Notes under the pieces: generated by a model | What the model was told of the DNA's origin: nothing | The model's database searches: none | What the model saw: only the letters and a program-made list of their open reading frames with translations | Shown here: piece by piece, positions 17,080 through 21,869 of the stretch | Layout: each line of letters opens with the position of its first letter | How positions within the stretch are numbered: the stretch's first letter is position 1 | DNA from: Lachnospiraceae bacterium XBB2008 | GTDB lineage: Bacteria > Bacillota > Clostridia > Lachnospirales > Lachnospiraceae | Length of the DNA stretch: 64,000 nucleotides | Reading direction: 5' to 3' | Assembly: GCA_900102235.1 (NCBI GenBank) | Contig: FMVL01000013.1 | Location: 18,658 to 82,657, forward strand | Position numbers and translations under genes: made by a program

Positions 17080-17237
17080 ATCAACTGCAAACACCTATGA
17101 AGAGTGCGCGAGGGACAAGCCCTGTGACCGCACGACAACCTGCCTGATAATCGGGTAAGGTGCCAAAGCTTGATCGATGGGTTCGCTATTTCGCTATAGA
17201 GAAACGAGACCTGTCGAGACGATGGGTCTTTTTTGTA
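17080..17237 (+). promoter_or_regulatory. SAM-I-like riboswitch with transcription attenuator
   Basis: The core matches the SAM-I superfamily. There is an AAGAG element and P2 GTGCG/CGCAC. P3 is GAGGGACAAGCCC, followed by TGTGACC and ACAACC. A P4 arm and AAGGTGCCAA complete the core. P1 can form between ATCAA-GC (17080-17088) and GCTTGAT (17168-17174). Downstream, GACCTGTCG-AGA-CGATGGGTC (17208-17228) plus TTTTTT is a terminator. The 5' arm of that terminator can instead pair with TCGATGGGTTCG next to P1, giving an antiterminator. Ligand-bound P1 should therefore favour termination. The aptamer is shorter than usual SAM-I examples, so the ligand should be tested. Confidence 0.7.
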
Positions 17238-17297
17238 TGTTTTACAAAAAAGATGTCTTATTGCTGCCTCTTTGTAGATCGATTCAAGGAGGCATCT

Positions 17298-18074
17298 ATG
17301 AAGAAAAGATCACCCATCGTTATCAACATACCGCATTCATCCACATTTATCCCGGAGGAAGAAAAGAAGTATTTCGTATCAGAAAGGCTTGAACACGAGA
17401 TCCTGGTCATGACGGATCATTACTGTGATGACCTGTATGACGCAGGATATGAAATGATCAGGTTCCCGGTCTCGAGACTTGTCTGCGATTTCGAGAGATT
17501 CAGGGATGACAGCATGGAATCGATGTCAGCCAAGGGGATGGGAGCCTGCTACGTATCCTGCTCTGACCAGAGCCCACTCAGGCAGCTGTCCGATACCCAC
17601 CGCGAGGAGATCCTGCGCAAATACTATGACACATATCACAGATCGCTTGAACTGGCGGTAGAAGAAAGGCTGGGACAATACGGCGAGTGCCTCATCATAG
17701 ACGGGCATTCTTTCTATGAGACACCGCTTCCGTATGAATATGATCAGGATCCCGACCGCCCGGATATCTGTATAGGTACGGATGATTACCATACGCCGGT
17801 ACAGTTGGCCGATCTGATGTGTGGATTCTTTGAGAAAAAAGGATATTCTGTCGCAGTCAATGCTCCGTTCGCCGGAACTATGGTTCCGATGAAGTATTAT
17901 CGTTGTGACAAACGCGTAAGATCAGTGATGATAGAATTAAACCGCCGACTGTATATGAACCGTCAGAGCGAGATACATATCGGATATGACAGGGTTAAAG
18001 CCGATATCAGAGAGCTGATCGATAATGCCCTGAATTTACATCGGTGTCTGTATGGAACTCACAACCGCGCATAA
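17298..18074 (+). CDS. N-formylglutamate amidohydrolase-family protein
   Basis: The 258-residue protein begins KKRSPIVINIPHSSTFIPEE and has HRE, LIIDGHSF and MIELNRRLYM motifs, as in the N-formylglutamate amidohydrolase (HutG/FGase) family of zinc hydrolases. The His and Glu residues in IPHSS, DGHSF and ELNR are likely metal ligands. The family acts at the end of histidine degradation, releasing glutamate and formate, but no hut genes are near. The start at 17298 has AAGGAGGCATCT upstream. Control by a SAM-I-like riboswitch hints at a role other than histidine use. Confidence 0.85.
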   Translation: MKKRSPIVINIPHSSTFIPEEEKKYFVSERLEHEILVMTDHYCDDLYDAGYEMIRFPVSRLVCDFERFRDDSMESMSAKGMGACYVSCSDQSPLRQLSDTHREEILRKYYDTYHRSLELAVEERLGQYGECLIIDGHSFYETPLPYEYDQDPDRPDICIGTDDYHTPVQLADLMCGFFEKKGYSVAVNAPFAGTMVPMKYYRCDKRVRSVMIELNRRLYMNRQSEIHIGYDRVKADIRELIDNALNLHRCLYGTHNRA

Positions 18075-18150
18075 AATGGGCATTTCTCGCCGGATTCGTT
18101 ACATTTGGCTTTGTAAATCCGTTTTTTATCTGATATTTTTTCTCCCTTTT

Positions 18151-18178
18151 TACATTTGTGTTGCTCATGATAGAATAA
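18151..18178 (+). promoter_or_regulatory. Candidate promoter of the flavodoxin-like gene
   Basis: TTTACA, a 16-base spacer and TAGAAT lie 39 bases before the start at 18217. The fit to sigma-A consensus is fair. Confidence 0.45.
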
Positions 18179-18216
18179 TTCAAATCGAAGCTTGTACAAG
18201 AATGAGGTAAGAGTAT

Positions 18217-19008
18217 ATGAAAATACTGATCTTCAATGGTGGACCACACAAAGGGAATACTTGGCGACTTACACAGATTGCAAAGAAGTACATTCAGAAA
18301 ATTGATCATACAGTTGAGTTTTGTGAAGTACATTTATCAGATATAAATATCCCATTCTGCACAGGATGCAGTAACTGTTTTCGCAAAGGACATAAAACTT
18401 GTCCGCATCATGAGAAGATACAGCCAATAATAGATATGATAGAAGATAGCGATGCGGTTATTTTCTCTGTTCCGTGTTTTCAGGGACATTTGCCCGGAAT
18501 TATGAAAAACTTTACAGATCATATGGCGTTTATGCTGCATAGGCCGAGATATTTCAAAAAGAAGGCCCTTATAATCAGTACAACCGGAGGGGTATCCGCC
18601 GAGAGTACAACAAAAGCTTTGGCAGCGACACTGCCGGGGTGGGGATTTAACAAATGCTATCAATTGCCTGTAACCGCGCTTAGTTGGAATGATTATAAAC
18701 CTACGGAAAAAGATATGAAAAAGACAGCTAATATCACAAAGAAGTTTTATCTTGATGTAAAATCCGGAAAAATGCATGTCCCGGGTATAGGAGTGCTGAT
18801 CCCGTTTAATCTGTTTCAAGCCATGTGTGTTGGTAACAAAGGAGAGAAAGAGTATCCAACGGAAGATAACAATTTTTGGCCTAAGTATAAAGGTATGAGA
18901 TATATGCCGGGCATACCGATGACGCCCTTAAAGAGATTTCTTGGATGGGTGATTTATCTGGTCGGGAAAAAGTTGTCTAAAACAATGATAATTACCTATA
19001 AGAAATAG
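18217..19008 (+). CDS. Flavodoxin-like NAD(P)H-dependent oxidoreductase
   Basis: The product of 263 residues opens with a flavodoxin-fold strand and phosphate-binding loop (MKILIFNGGPHKGNTWRLTQ). It then has a Cys-rich segment (FCTGCSNCFRKGHKTCP) and DSDAVIFSVPCFQGHLPGIMKNFTD, typical of NADPH-dependent FMN reductases of anaerobes; the Cys pair may hold a redox centre. The C-terminal 80 residues include a hydrophobic end (PLKRFLGWVIYLVGKKLSK). It probably binds FMN and reduces an unknown electron acceptor. GAGGTAAGAGTAT precedes the ATG. Codon use is more AT-rich than in genes to the left. Confidence 0.82.
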   Translation: MKILIFNGGPHKGNTWRLTQIAKKYIQKIDHTVEFCEVHLSDINIPFCTGCSNCFRKGHKTCPHHEKIQPIIDMIEDSDAVIFSVPCFQGHLPGIMKNFTDHMAFMLHRPRYFKKKALIISTTGGVSAESTTKALAATLPGWGFNKCYQLPVTALSWNDYKPTEKDMKKTANITKKFYLDVKSGKMHVPGIGVLIPFNLFQAMCVGNKGEKEYPTEDNNFWPKYKGMRYMPGIPMTPLKRFLGWVIYLVGKKLSKTMIITYKK

Positions 19009-19078
19009 ACCGCCAACTTCAAGTTTTGTACATATAGAAACACTTTTGTAAAAAGGGAGTATTTTTTTGAGTTTTTTG

Positions 19079-19107
19079 TTGACACAGATATCCGGATAGT
19101 GTATTGT
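19079..19107 (+). promoter_or_regulatory. Strong promoter of the tRNA array
   Basis: TTGACA (19079-19084), 17-base spacer, TATTGT (19102-19107). It lies upstream of a 56-residue ORF, a terminator and the first tRNA-like gene, and is the only strong promoter seen before the array. Confidence 0.75.
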
Positions 19108-19200
19108 TGATATATCGAAAGTGCCTGTTCGATTATTTTTGGTATCCAGAAATAGTTGACGGCACTTATTTTTTTGGAAATATACAGTTAGAGGATAGAG

Positions 19201-19371
19201 ATGCAAACACTACAGTTAAGATCAAAACGAATAGCGACCACGCAAGCGTATTCACAGAATATGCTTAGTTCGGTATGCCCGAATATGGATCTTAATGTCC
19301 AGTATCCATCAGTCTTTATGCCCGAACATAAGGATGATATTGAGGAGATGAAGGGACGATTACGATGTTAA
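19201..19371 (+). CDS. Leader ORF of the tRNA array (56 residues)
   Basis: The frame starts MQTLQLRSKRIATTQAYSQN with AGAGGATAGAG before the ATG and ends KGRLRC. It lies between the array promoter and a rho-independent terminator, directly before a tRNA-Asn-like gene. It contains three Asn codons in 56, which is not strong enrichment. No family was recognised. Its position suggests a leader peptide or a small phage-type protein, but expression is not certain. Confidence 0.45.
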   Translation: MQTLQLRSKRIATTQAYSQNMLSSVCPNMDLNVQYPSVFMPEHKDDIEEMKGRLRC

Positions 19372-19401
19372 GATAAGTATGGTCTTAATAAAGTAGCGTG
19401 T

Positions 19402-19440
19402 GATCGTCCTAGGTAGAGAACCGAAGGACGATTTTTTTAT
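19402..19440 (+). terminator. Terminator between the array leader ORF and the first tRNA-like gene
   Basis: Perfect 8-bp stem ATCGTCCT/AGGACGAT (19403-19410 with 19425-19432) with a following T7 run. It stands between the promoter at 19079 and all tRNA genes, so it probably works as an attenuator or as a partial terminator. Confidence 0.8.
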
Positions 19441-19544
19441 TCCCGGATGGTGTAATCGGTAGCACGACTGACCGTTAATCAGAATAGTACGAATCCAACG
19501 ACGGTAAAGCATATCGTTGGATTGTTCGAGCCTTGTTGCGGGAG
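19441..19544 (+). tRNA. tRNA-Asn(GTT)-like gene with a hairpin insert, probably degenerate
   Basis: The acceptor ends TCCCGGA and TGCGGGA pair at six of seven positions and are followed by discriminator G. A D-arm (GTGTAATCGGTAGCAC) and an anticodon arm with GTT follow, but the loop has C rather than T at position 33. A perfect 10-bp inverted repeat (19492-19501 with 19514-19523, 32 bases in all) sits in the T-arm region. Removing it leaves 72 bases, the normal tRNA length, although the T stem stays poor. Confidence 0.4.
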
Positions 19545-19609
19545 TTCATAGAGGATATCAGACCAGGCACCTGTGATCCTCGTAAGAATAAGTGAAAGAG
19601 GAAATGAAG

Positions 19610-19663
19610 ATGAAACGAAAACAGAAACGAAAGCAACTGAAAATGATTCACATGCGTCTGTAG
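19610..19663 (+). CDS. Lys-rich mini-ORF ending inside tRNA-Lys
   Basis: AAGAGG, a suitable spacer and ATG at 19610 encode MKRKQKRKQLKMIHMRL, with five Lys codons in 17. The stop codon TAG (19661-19663) is part of the following tRNA-Lys gene. An upstream in-frame ATG is at 19604. Whether it is translated is unknown. Confidence 0.3.
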   Translation: MKRKQKRKQLKMIHMRL

Positions 19664-19725
19664 CCAAGCGGTATGGCAACCGGCTTTTACCCGGTATATC
19701 GTGAGTTCGAGTCTCGCCAGGCGCA
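19654..19725 (+). tRNA. tRNA-Lys(TTT)
   Basis: Acceptor GCGTCTG/CAGGCGC pairs fully (one G-T). The anticodon stem ACCGG/CCGGT encloses CTTTTAC, anticodon TTT. T-loop TTCGAGT is normal, discriminator A, no CCA encoded. Confidence 0.92.
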
Positions 19726-19729
19726 TCGC

Positions 19730-19803
19730 GCCTGTGTCGCACAATCGGCTGTGCACCCGCCTCTTAAGCGGTGACCATGAGAGTTCGAATCTCTTCACAG
19801 GCA
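19730..19803 (+). tRNA. tRNA-Lys(CTT)
   Basis: Acceptor GCCTGTG/CACAGGC is perfect. Anticodon loop CTCTTAA gives CTT; T-loop TTCGAAT; discriminator A; no CCA encoded. The top anticodon-stem pair is a C-T mismatch. Confidence 0.9.
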
Positions 19804-19831
19804 TTTGAATAGTTAAGAAAGGAACAAAGCT

Positions 19832-19858
19832 ATGAAAGTTCGATTTAGAACCGTCTGA
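19832..19858 (+). CDS. Eight-residue mini-ORF before tRNA-Phe
   Basis: AAGAAAGGAAC with eight-base spacing precedes ATG; the frame encodes MKVRFRTV and stops at TGA 19856-19858, just before the tRNA-Phe gene. One Phe codon is present. Real translation is uncertain. Confidence 0.25.
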   Translation: MKVRFRTV

Positions 19859-19862
19859 TATG

Positions 19863-19969
19863 GACGTGTTAGCGATGTAACTGTCTTCGACAGTTACATT
19901 AAGGGTGAGAGCACCGGATTGAAGCTCCGGGGAGACTGGTTCAACTCCAGTACCGCCCACTATAGAAAG
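19863..19969 (+). tRNA. tRNA-Phe(GAA) with a 25-base hairpin in the D-loop region
   Basis: The 3' half is sound: anticodon stem CCGGA/TCCGG with loop TTGAAGC (GAA), T-stem ACTGG/CCAGT with TTCAACT, acceptor ACCGCCC, discriminator A. The 5' acceptor (GGACGTG-like) pairs poorly. Between D-stem halves lies a perfect 11-bp hairpin, ATGTAACTGTC-TTC-GACAGTTACAT (19875-19899). The gene may be decaying or may carry a regulatory insert. Limits are approximate at the 5' end. Confidence 0.6.
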
Positions 19970-19984
19970 AAATATATGGAACAT

Positions 19985-20057
19985 GGGCCAGAGGTCGCAA
20001 TGGGGTGACGCGAGTTTTGCAAGCTTGAGATGGCGGGTTCGATTCCCGTGTGGTCCA
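19985..20057 (+). tRNA. tRNA-Ala(TGC)
   Basis: Anticodon stem CGAGT/GCTTG encloses TTTGCAA, anticodon TGC. T-arm GCGGG-TTCGATT-CCCGT. The acceptor pairs GGGCCA with TGGTCC; the seventh pair is G-G. Discriminator A; no CCA. Confidence 0.88.
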
Positions 20058-20063
20058 CTATAT

Positions 20064-20136
20064 ACCGACATGGCGCAACTGGGAGCGCAGGTCCCCTACA
20101 AGGACAAGGTTGTGAGTTCAAGTCTCTCTGTCGGTA
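20064..20136 (+). tRNA. tRNA-Val(TAC) with C at position 33
   Basis: Acceptor ACCGACA/TGTCGGT is perfect. Anticodon stem GTCC/GGAC encloses CCTACAA: anticodon TAC, but position 33 is C where T is nearly universal. T-loop TTCAAGT; discriminator A; no CCA. Confidence 0.85.
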
Positions 20137-20140
20137 TCCT

Positions 20141-20213
20141 CGGGATGTTGGGTAAATGGTAGCCCCCTTGATTTGGGTTCAAGTACGTGCAGGTTCAAGT
20201 CCTGTCATTCCGA
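20141..20213 (+). tRNA. tRNA-Pro(TGG)
   Basis: Acceptor CGGGATG/CATTCCG pairs fully (one G-T), the C-G first pair being typical of Pro. Anticodon stem CTTGA/TCAAG encloses TTTGGGT (TGG). T-arm CAGG-TTCAAGT-CCTG. No CCA. Confidence 0.92.
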
Positions 20214-20220
20214 TAACATC

Positions 20221-20292
20221 GCGGAGTGGCGAGCAATGGAAGCTCACCTGGCTCATAACCAGGAGTATGCAGGTCCGAGTCCTGTCTCCGCA
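20221..20292 (+). tRNA. tRNA-Met(CAT), first copy
   Basis: Anticodon stem CCTGG/CCAGG encloses CTCATAA (CAT). Acceptor GCGGAG/CTCCGC, seventh pair T-T. It lacks the three G-C pairs of initiators and has a paired 1-72, so elongator Met or Ile2 (CAT) is more likely. The T-loop is TCCGAGT, with C at position 55. Confidence 0.85.
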
Positions 20293-20297
20293 ATCAT

Positions 20298-20371
20298 TGC
20301 TGGATAGCTTAACTGGCTAAAGCAATCGGTTCATACCCGATAGAGTATCGGTTCAAGTCCGATTCCAGCAA
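20298..20371 (+). tRNA. tRNA-Met(CAT), second copy
   Basis: Acceptor TGCTGGA/TCCAGCA is perfect; anticodon stem ATCGG/CCGAT encloses TTCATAC (CAT); T-loop TTCAAGT normal; discriminator A; no CCA. It could be elongator Met or Ile2, which sequence alone cannot separate. Confidence 0.9.
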
Positions 20372-20374
20372 TAA

Positions 20375-20447
20375 GCCCGATTGGTCTAACGGTAGTGATA
20401 CCTGGTTCTCAGCCAGGAGACGCAGGGTTCAACTCCCTCATCGGGTA
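20375..20447 (+). tRNA. tRNA-Glu(CTC)
   Basis: Acceptor GCCCGAT/ATCGGGT pairs fully with one G-T. Anticodon stem CCTGG/CCAGG encloses TTCTCAG (CTC). T-arm AGGG-TTCAACT-CCCT. Discriminator A; no CCA. Confidence 0.9.
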
Positions 20448-20449
20448 CT

Positions 20450-20522
20450 GTGGCTGTGGCAGAAATGGTTATGCACCGGATTGTGGTTCCGGATTATGCG
20501 AGTTCAAGTCTCGTCGGTCACC
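20450..20522 (+). tRNA. tRNA-His(GTG)
   Basis: Anticodon stem CCGGA/TCCGG encloses TTGTGGT (GTG). Acceptor GTGGCTG/CGGTCAC pairs with two G-T. The discriminator is C, as expected for His, but position -1 in the DNA is T, so the usual genome-encoded G-1 is missing. Confidence 0.9.
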
Positions 20523-20525
20523 CCA

Positions 20526-20599
20526 CGGCGGTTATTCGAACGGATACAGAAGTCGGCCTTTCAAGCCGATCAAGCAGGGTTCAACTCCCGCACCGTCGA
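20526..20599 (+). tRNA. tRNA-Glu(TTC)
   Basis: Acceptor CGGCGGT/ACCGTCG pairs fully (one G-T); the first base C is unusual for Glu. Anticodon stem TCGGC/GCCGA encloses CTTTCAA (TTC). T-loop TTCAACT; discriminator A; no CCA. Confidence 0.88.
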
Positions 20600-20600
20600 T

Positions 20601-20686
20601 ATAGAGGAAACTCTATAGCACGTTATAACTCCATAGGGATGTCGGAAATCAGGCACTTTCGATGTCCCGCCCCGAAAGGGGTTTAC
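20601..20686 (+). ncRNA. Run of three hairpins, two with GAAA loops, between tRNA genes
   Basis: ATAGAG-GAAA-CTCTAT (20601-20616) and CCCC-GAAA-GGGG (20670-20681) are perfect GNRA-capped hairpins. Between them, GGGATGTCGGAAA and TTTCGATGTCCC can pair around an eight-base loop. No tRNA fits here. It may be a structured RNA, a processing element or a decayed tRNA pair. Confidence 0.35.
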
Positions 20687-20759
20687 GCCTCTTTCGCCTA
20701 ATGGTATGGCAGCTGTCTTGTAAACAGCAAAAATCTCAGTTCGACTCTGAGGAGAGGCT
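20687..20759 (+). tRNA. tRNA-Thr(TGT)
   Basis: Acceptor GCCTCTT/GAGAGGC pairs with one G-T. Anticodon stem GCTGT/ACAGC encloses CTTGTAA (TGT). T-arm CTCAG-TTCGACT-CTGAG. Discriminator T; no CCA. Confidence 0.92.
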
Positions 20760-20765
20760 CTTTAT

Positions 20766-20853
20766 CGGTAGGTAGTCTAATTGGTGAAGGCACCAGACTG
20801 TAAATCTGGCACCCAAGTGGTAAACATTGTAGGTCCGAGTCCTACCCTGCCGA
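20766..20853 (+). tRNA. tRNA-Tyr(GTA)
   Basis: At 88 bases it has the long variable arm of class II tRNAs. Acceptor CGGTAGG/CCTGCCG; anticodon stem CCAGA/TCTGG encloses CTGTAAA (GTA); T-stem GTAGG/CCTAC. The T-loop TCCGAGT has C at position 55. No CCA. Confidence 0.9.
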
Positions 20854-20857
20854 CTAT

Positions 20858-20981
20858 AGTCTCGGGGACAGTCAGCAGAGTCGCTGTCTCCGCTCCGCTA
20901 CGGTCCGGCCAGAACCGACGTCCACCGGACGTCGTGGCCCCTGTCACGCAGGGGATAGCGGGGGCAGCACCCGTCGAGACT
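20858..20981 (+). ncRNA. GC-rich branched structured RNA of unknown class
   Basis: The outer stem AGTCTCG (20858-20864) pairs with CGAGACT (20975-20981). Inside, GGGACAG/CTGTCTC (20865-20871 with 20884-20890) can form one arm. CTCCGCTA/TAGCGGGG (20893-20900 with 20956-20963) encloses two hairpins: CGACGTCC-ACC-GGACGTCG extended by GGCCA/TGGCC, and CCCTG-TCACG-CAGGG. The block is much richer in GC than its surroundings and lies inside the tRNA array. It is not a tRNA and matches no RNA family I know. Confidence 0.5.
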
Positions 20982-21018
20982 GCTATTAGAACTATTATCA
21001 ATCAATAAGGAAGGAAAA

Positions 21019-21114
21019 ATGACACACATAGAAAACTCACGAATTTCATCGAGACGGTCACAGTCCAGACAGCAGCGCTGGATTAGTTGTCGTGGAAAGG
21101 ATTCATATGGGTAA
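21019..21114 (+). CDS. Ser-rich leader ORF before tRNA-Ser(CGA)
   Basis: AAGGAAGG five bases before ATG gives a good start. The 31-residue frame (MTHIENSRISSRRSQSRQQR and 11 more) has seven Ser codons, of which TCA is used four times, and ends at TAA 21112-21114. A terminator and a tRNA-Ser-like gene follow directly. This resembles an amino-acid leader peptide, but translation is not proven. Confidence 0.45.
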   Translation: MTHIENSRISSRRSQSRQQRWISCRGKDSYG

Positions 21115-21145
21115 AGTGCAGACCGGATCGATACTTCTGTGAACA

Positions 21146-21180
21146 GGGGATCATTGCGCGGACTGCGATGATCCCTTTTT
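21146..21180 (+). terminator. Terminator between the Ser-rich ORF and tRNA-Ser
   Basis: GGGATCAT/ATGATCCC (21147-21154 with 21168-21175), extended by inner GC pairs, plus T5. It ends one base before the tRNA-Ser-like gene, so readthrough is needed to make the tRNAs downstream unless they have another promoter. Confidence 0.8.
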
Positions 21181-21269
21181 GGTGGCGTATGCTAACCGGT
21201 AAGCAACCTGTTTCGAAAACAGGCGTAGGTGTAAAAGCCGATGAAGGTTCGAGTCCCAGATCTGTCGCT
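21181..21269 (+). tRNA. tRNA-Ser(CGA)-like, T-arm weak
   Basis: A good D-arm (TGCTAACCGGTAAGCA) and anticodon arm (CCTGT-TTCGAAA-ACAGG, anticodon CGA) are followed by a long variable arm and TTCGAGT. The T-stem pairs only at two positions. The acceptor GGTGGCG can pair with TGTCGCT only through four G-T pairs. It is either degenerate or unusual. Confidence 0.6.
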
Positions 21270-21271
21270 TT

Positions 21272-21343
21272 ATCCCCGTAGTCTAACAGATAGAATACTT
21301 GGCTACGAACCAGGTGATGAGGGTGCAACTCCTTCCGGGGATG
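21272..21343 (+). tRNA. tRNA-Arg(ACG)
   Basis: Acceptor ATCCCCG/CGGGGAT is perfect. Anticodon stem CTTGG/CCAGG encloses CTACGAA (ACG; needs TadA to make inosine). The T-loop TGCAACT has G at position 55. Discriminator G; no CCA. Confidence 0.88.
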
Positions 21344-21347
21344 CTGA

Positions 21348-21420
21348 TGTCGCGTGGTTCAGTTGGTAGAACGTCGGATTCTGATTCCGAAGACCGCAGG
21401 TTCGAGTCCTGCCGCGGTAG
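21348..21420 (+). tRNA. tRNA-Gln(CTG)
   Basis: Anticodon stem TCGGA/TCCGA encloses TTCTGAT (CTG). T-arm GCAGG-TTCGAGT-CCTGC is perfect. Acceptor TGTCGCG/CGCGGTA pairs with two G-T. Discriminator G; no CCA. Confidence 0.92.
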
Positions 21421-21423
21421 TAT

Positions 21424-21497
21424 GACAACGTACTCAAGAGGCTTAAGAGGCAAGTCTGCAAAACTTGTATTCGAGGGTTCGAATCCCTCCGTTGTCT
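21424..21497 (+). tRNA. tRNA-Cys(GCA)
   Basis: Acceptor GACAACG/CGTTGTC is perfect. Anticodon stem CAAGT/ACTTG encloses CTGCAAA (GCA). T-arm GAGGG-TTCGAAT-CCCTC. Discriminator T; no CCA. Confidence 0.93.
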
Positions 21498-21500
21498 TAT

Positions 21501-21572
21501 AGGGGATTAGTGTAGTGGTCATCACGGCGGTCTTTGACACCGCAGATATAGGTTCGACTCCTATATTCCCTG
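21501..21572 (+). tRNA. tRNA-Gln(TTG)
   Basis: Acceptor AGGGGAT/ATTCCCT pairs with one G-T. Anticodon stem GCGGT/ACCGC encloses CTTTGAC (TTG). T-arm ATAGG-TTCGACT-CCTAT. Discriminator G; no CCA. Confidence 0.92.
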
Positions 21573-21574
21573 TA

Positions 21575-21650
21575 TACGGATGTATCTCAGTTGGTAGAGT
21601 CCCCGTCTGATACGCGGGGTGTCGGTGAGTTCGAATCTCCCCATCTGTAG
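21575..21650 (+). tRNA. tRNA-Ile(GAT)
   Basis: Acceptor TACGGAT/ATCTGTA pairs with one G-T. Anticodon stem CCCGT/GCGGG encloses CTGATAC (GAT). T-loop TTCGAAT. Discriminator G; no CCA. Confidence 0.88.
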
Positions 21651-21653
21651 TTT

Positions 21654-21726
21654 GTCTGCGTCGCCAAAAGGATAAGGCACGAGATTTCTAATCTCGCATT
21701 TGTGGGTTCGAGTCCTACCGCAGATA
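21654..21726 (+). tRNA. tRNA-Arg(TCT)
   Basis: Acceptor GTCTGCG/CGCAGAT pairs with one G-T. Anticodon stem CGAGA/TCTCG encloses TTTCTAA (TCT). T-arm GTGGG-TTCGAGT-CCTAC. Discriminator A; no CCA. Last recognisable tRNA of the array. Confidence 0.93.
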
Positions 21727-21869
21727 CGCCGATCGTCAGATGTGTGGATGTTGACGAATTTATGGGTTAAGTCCGTTCTATTAGACTTGATAATGGTTAA
21801 ACTGTAAATGTAGATAGGTTCAAGGCTTTTATATGGACTGTGGAAACTGTGATTGAGGAGAGACATTAA

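Noticed and set aside
19009-19440. T-box leader controlling the tRNA array
   Set aside because: No AGGGTGGNACCGCG-type antiterminator bulge or Stem I elements were found before the terminator.
19475-20071. A 198-codon minus-strand frame across the tRNA genes
   Set aside because: It is read through several tRNA genes on the opposite strand; GTTCRANTCC motifs give its repetitive RxELxx-like sequence.
21727-21869. A further tRNA after tRNA-Arg(TCT)
   Set aside because: GGTTCAAGGC and CTGTAAA resemble tRNA parts, but no acceptor or anticodon stem can be formed; at most it is a decayed remnant.
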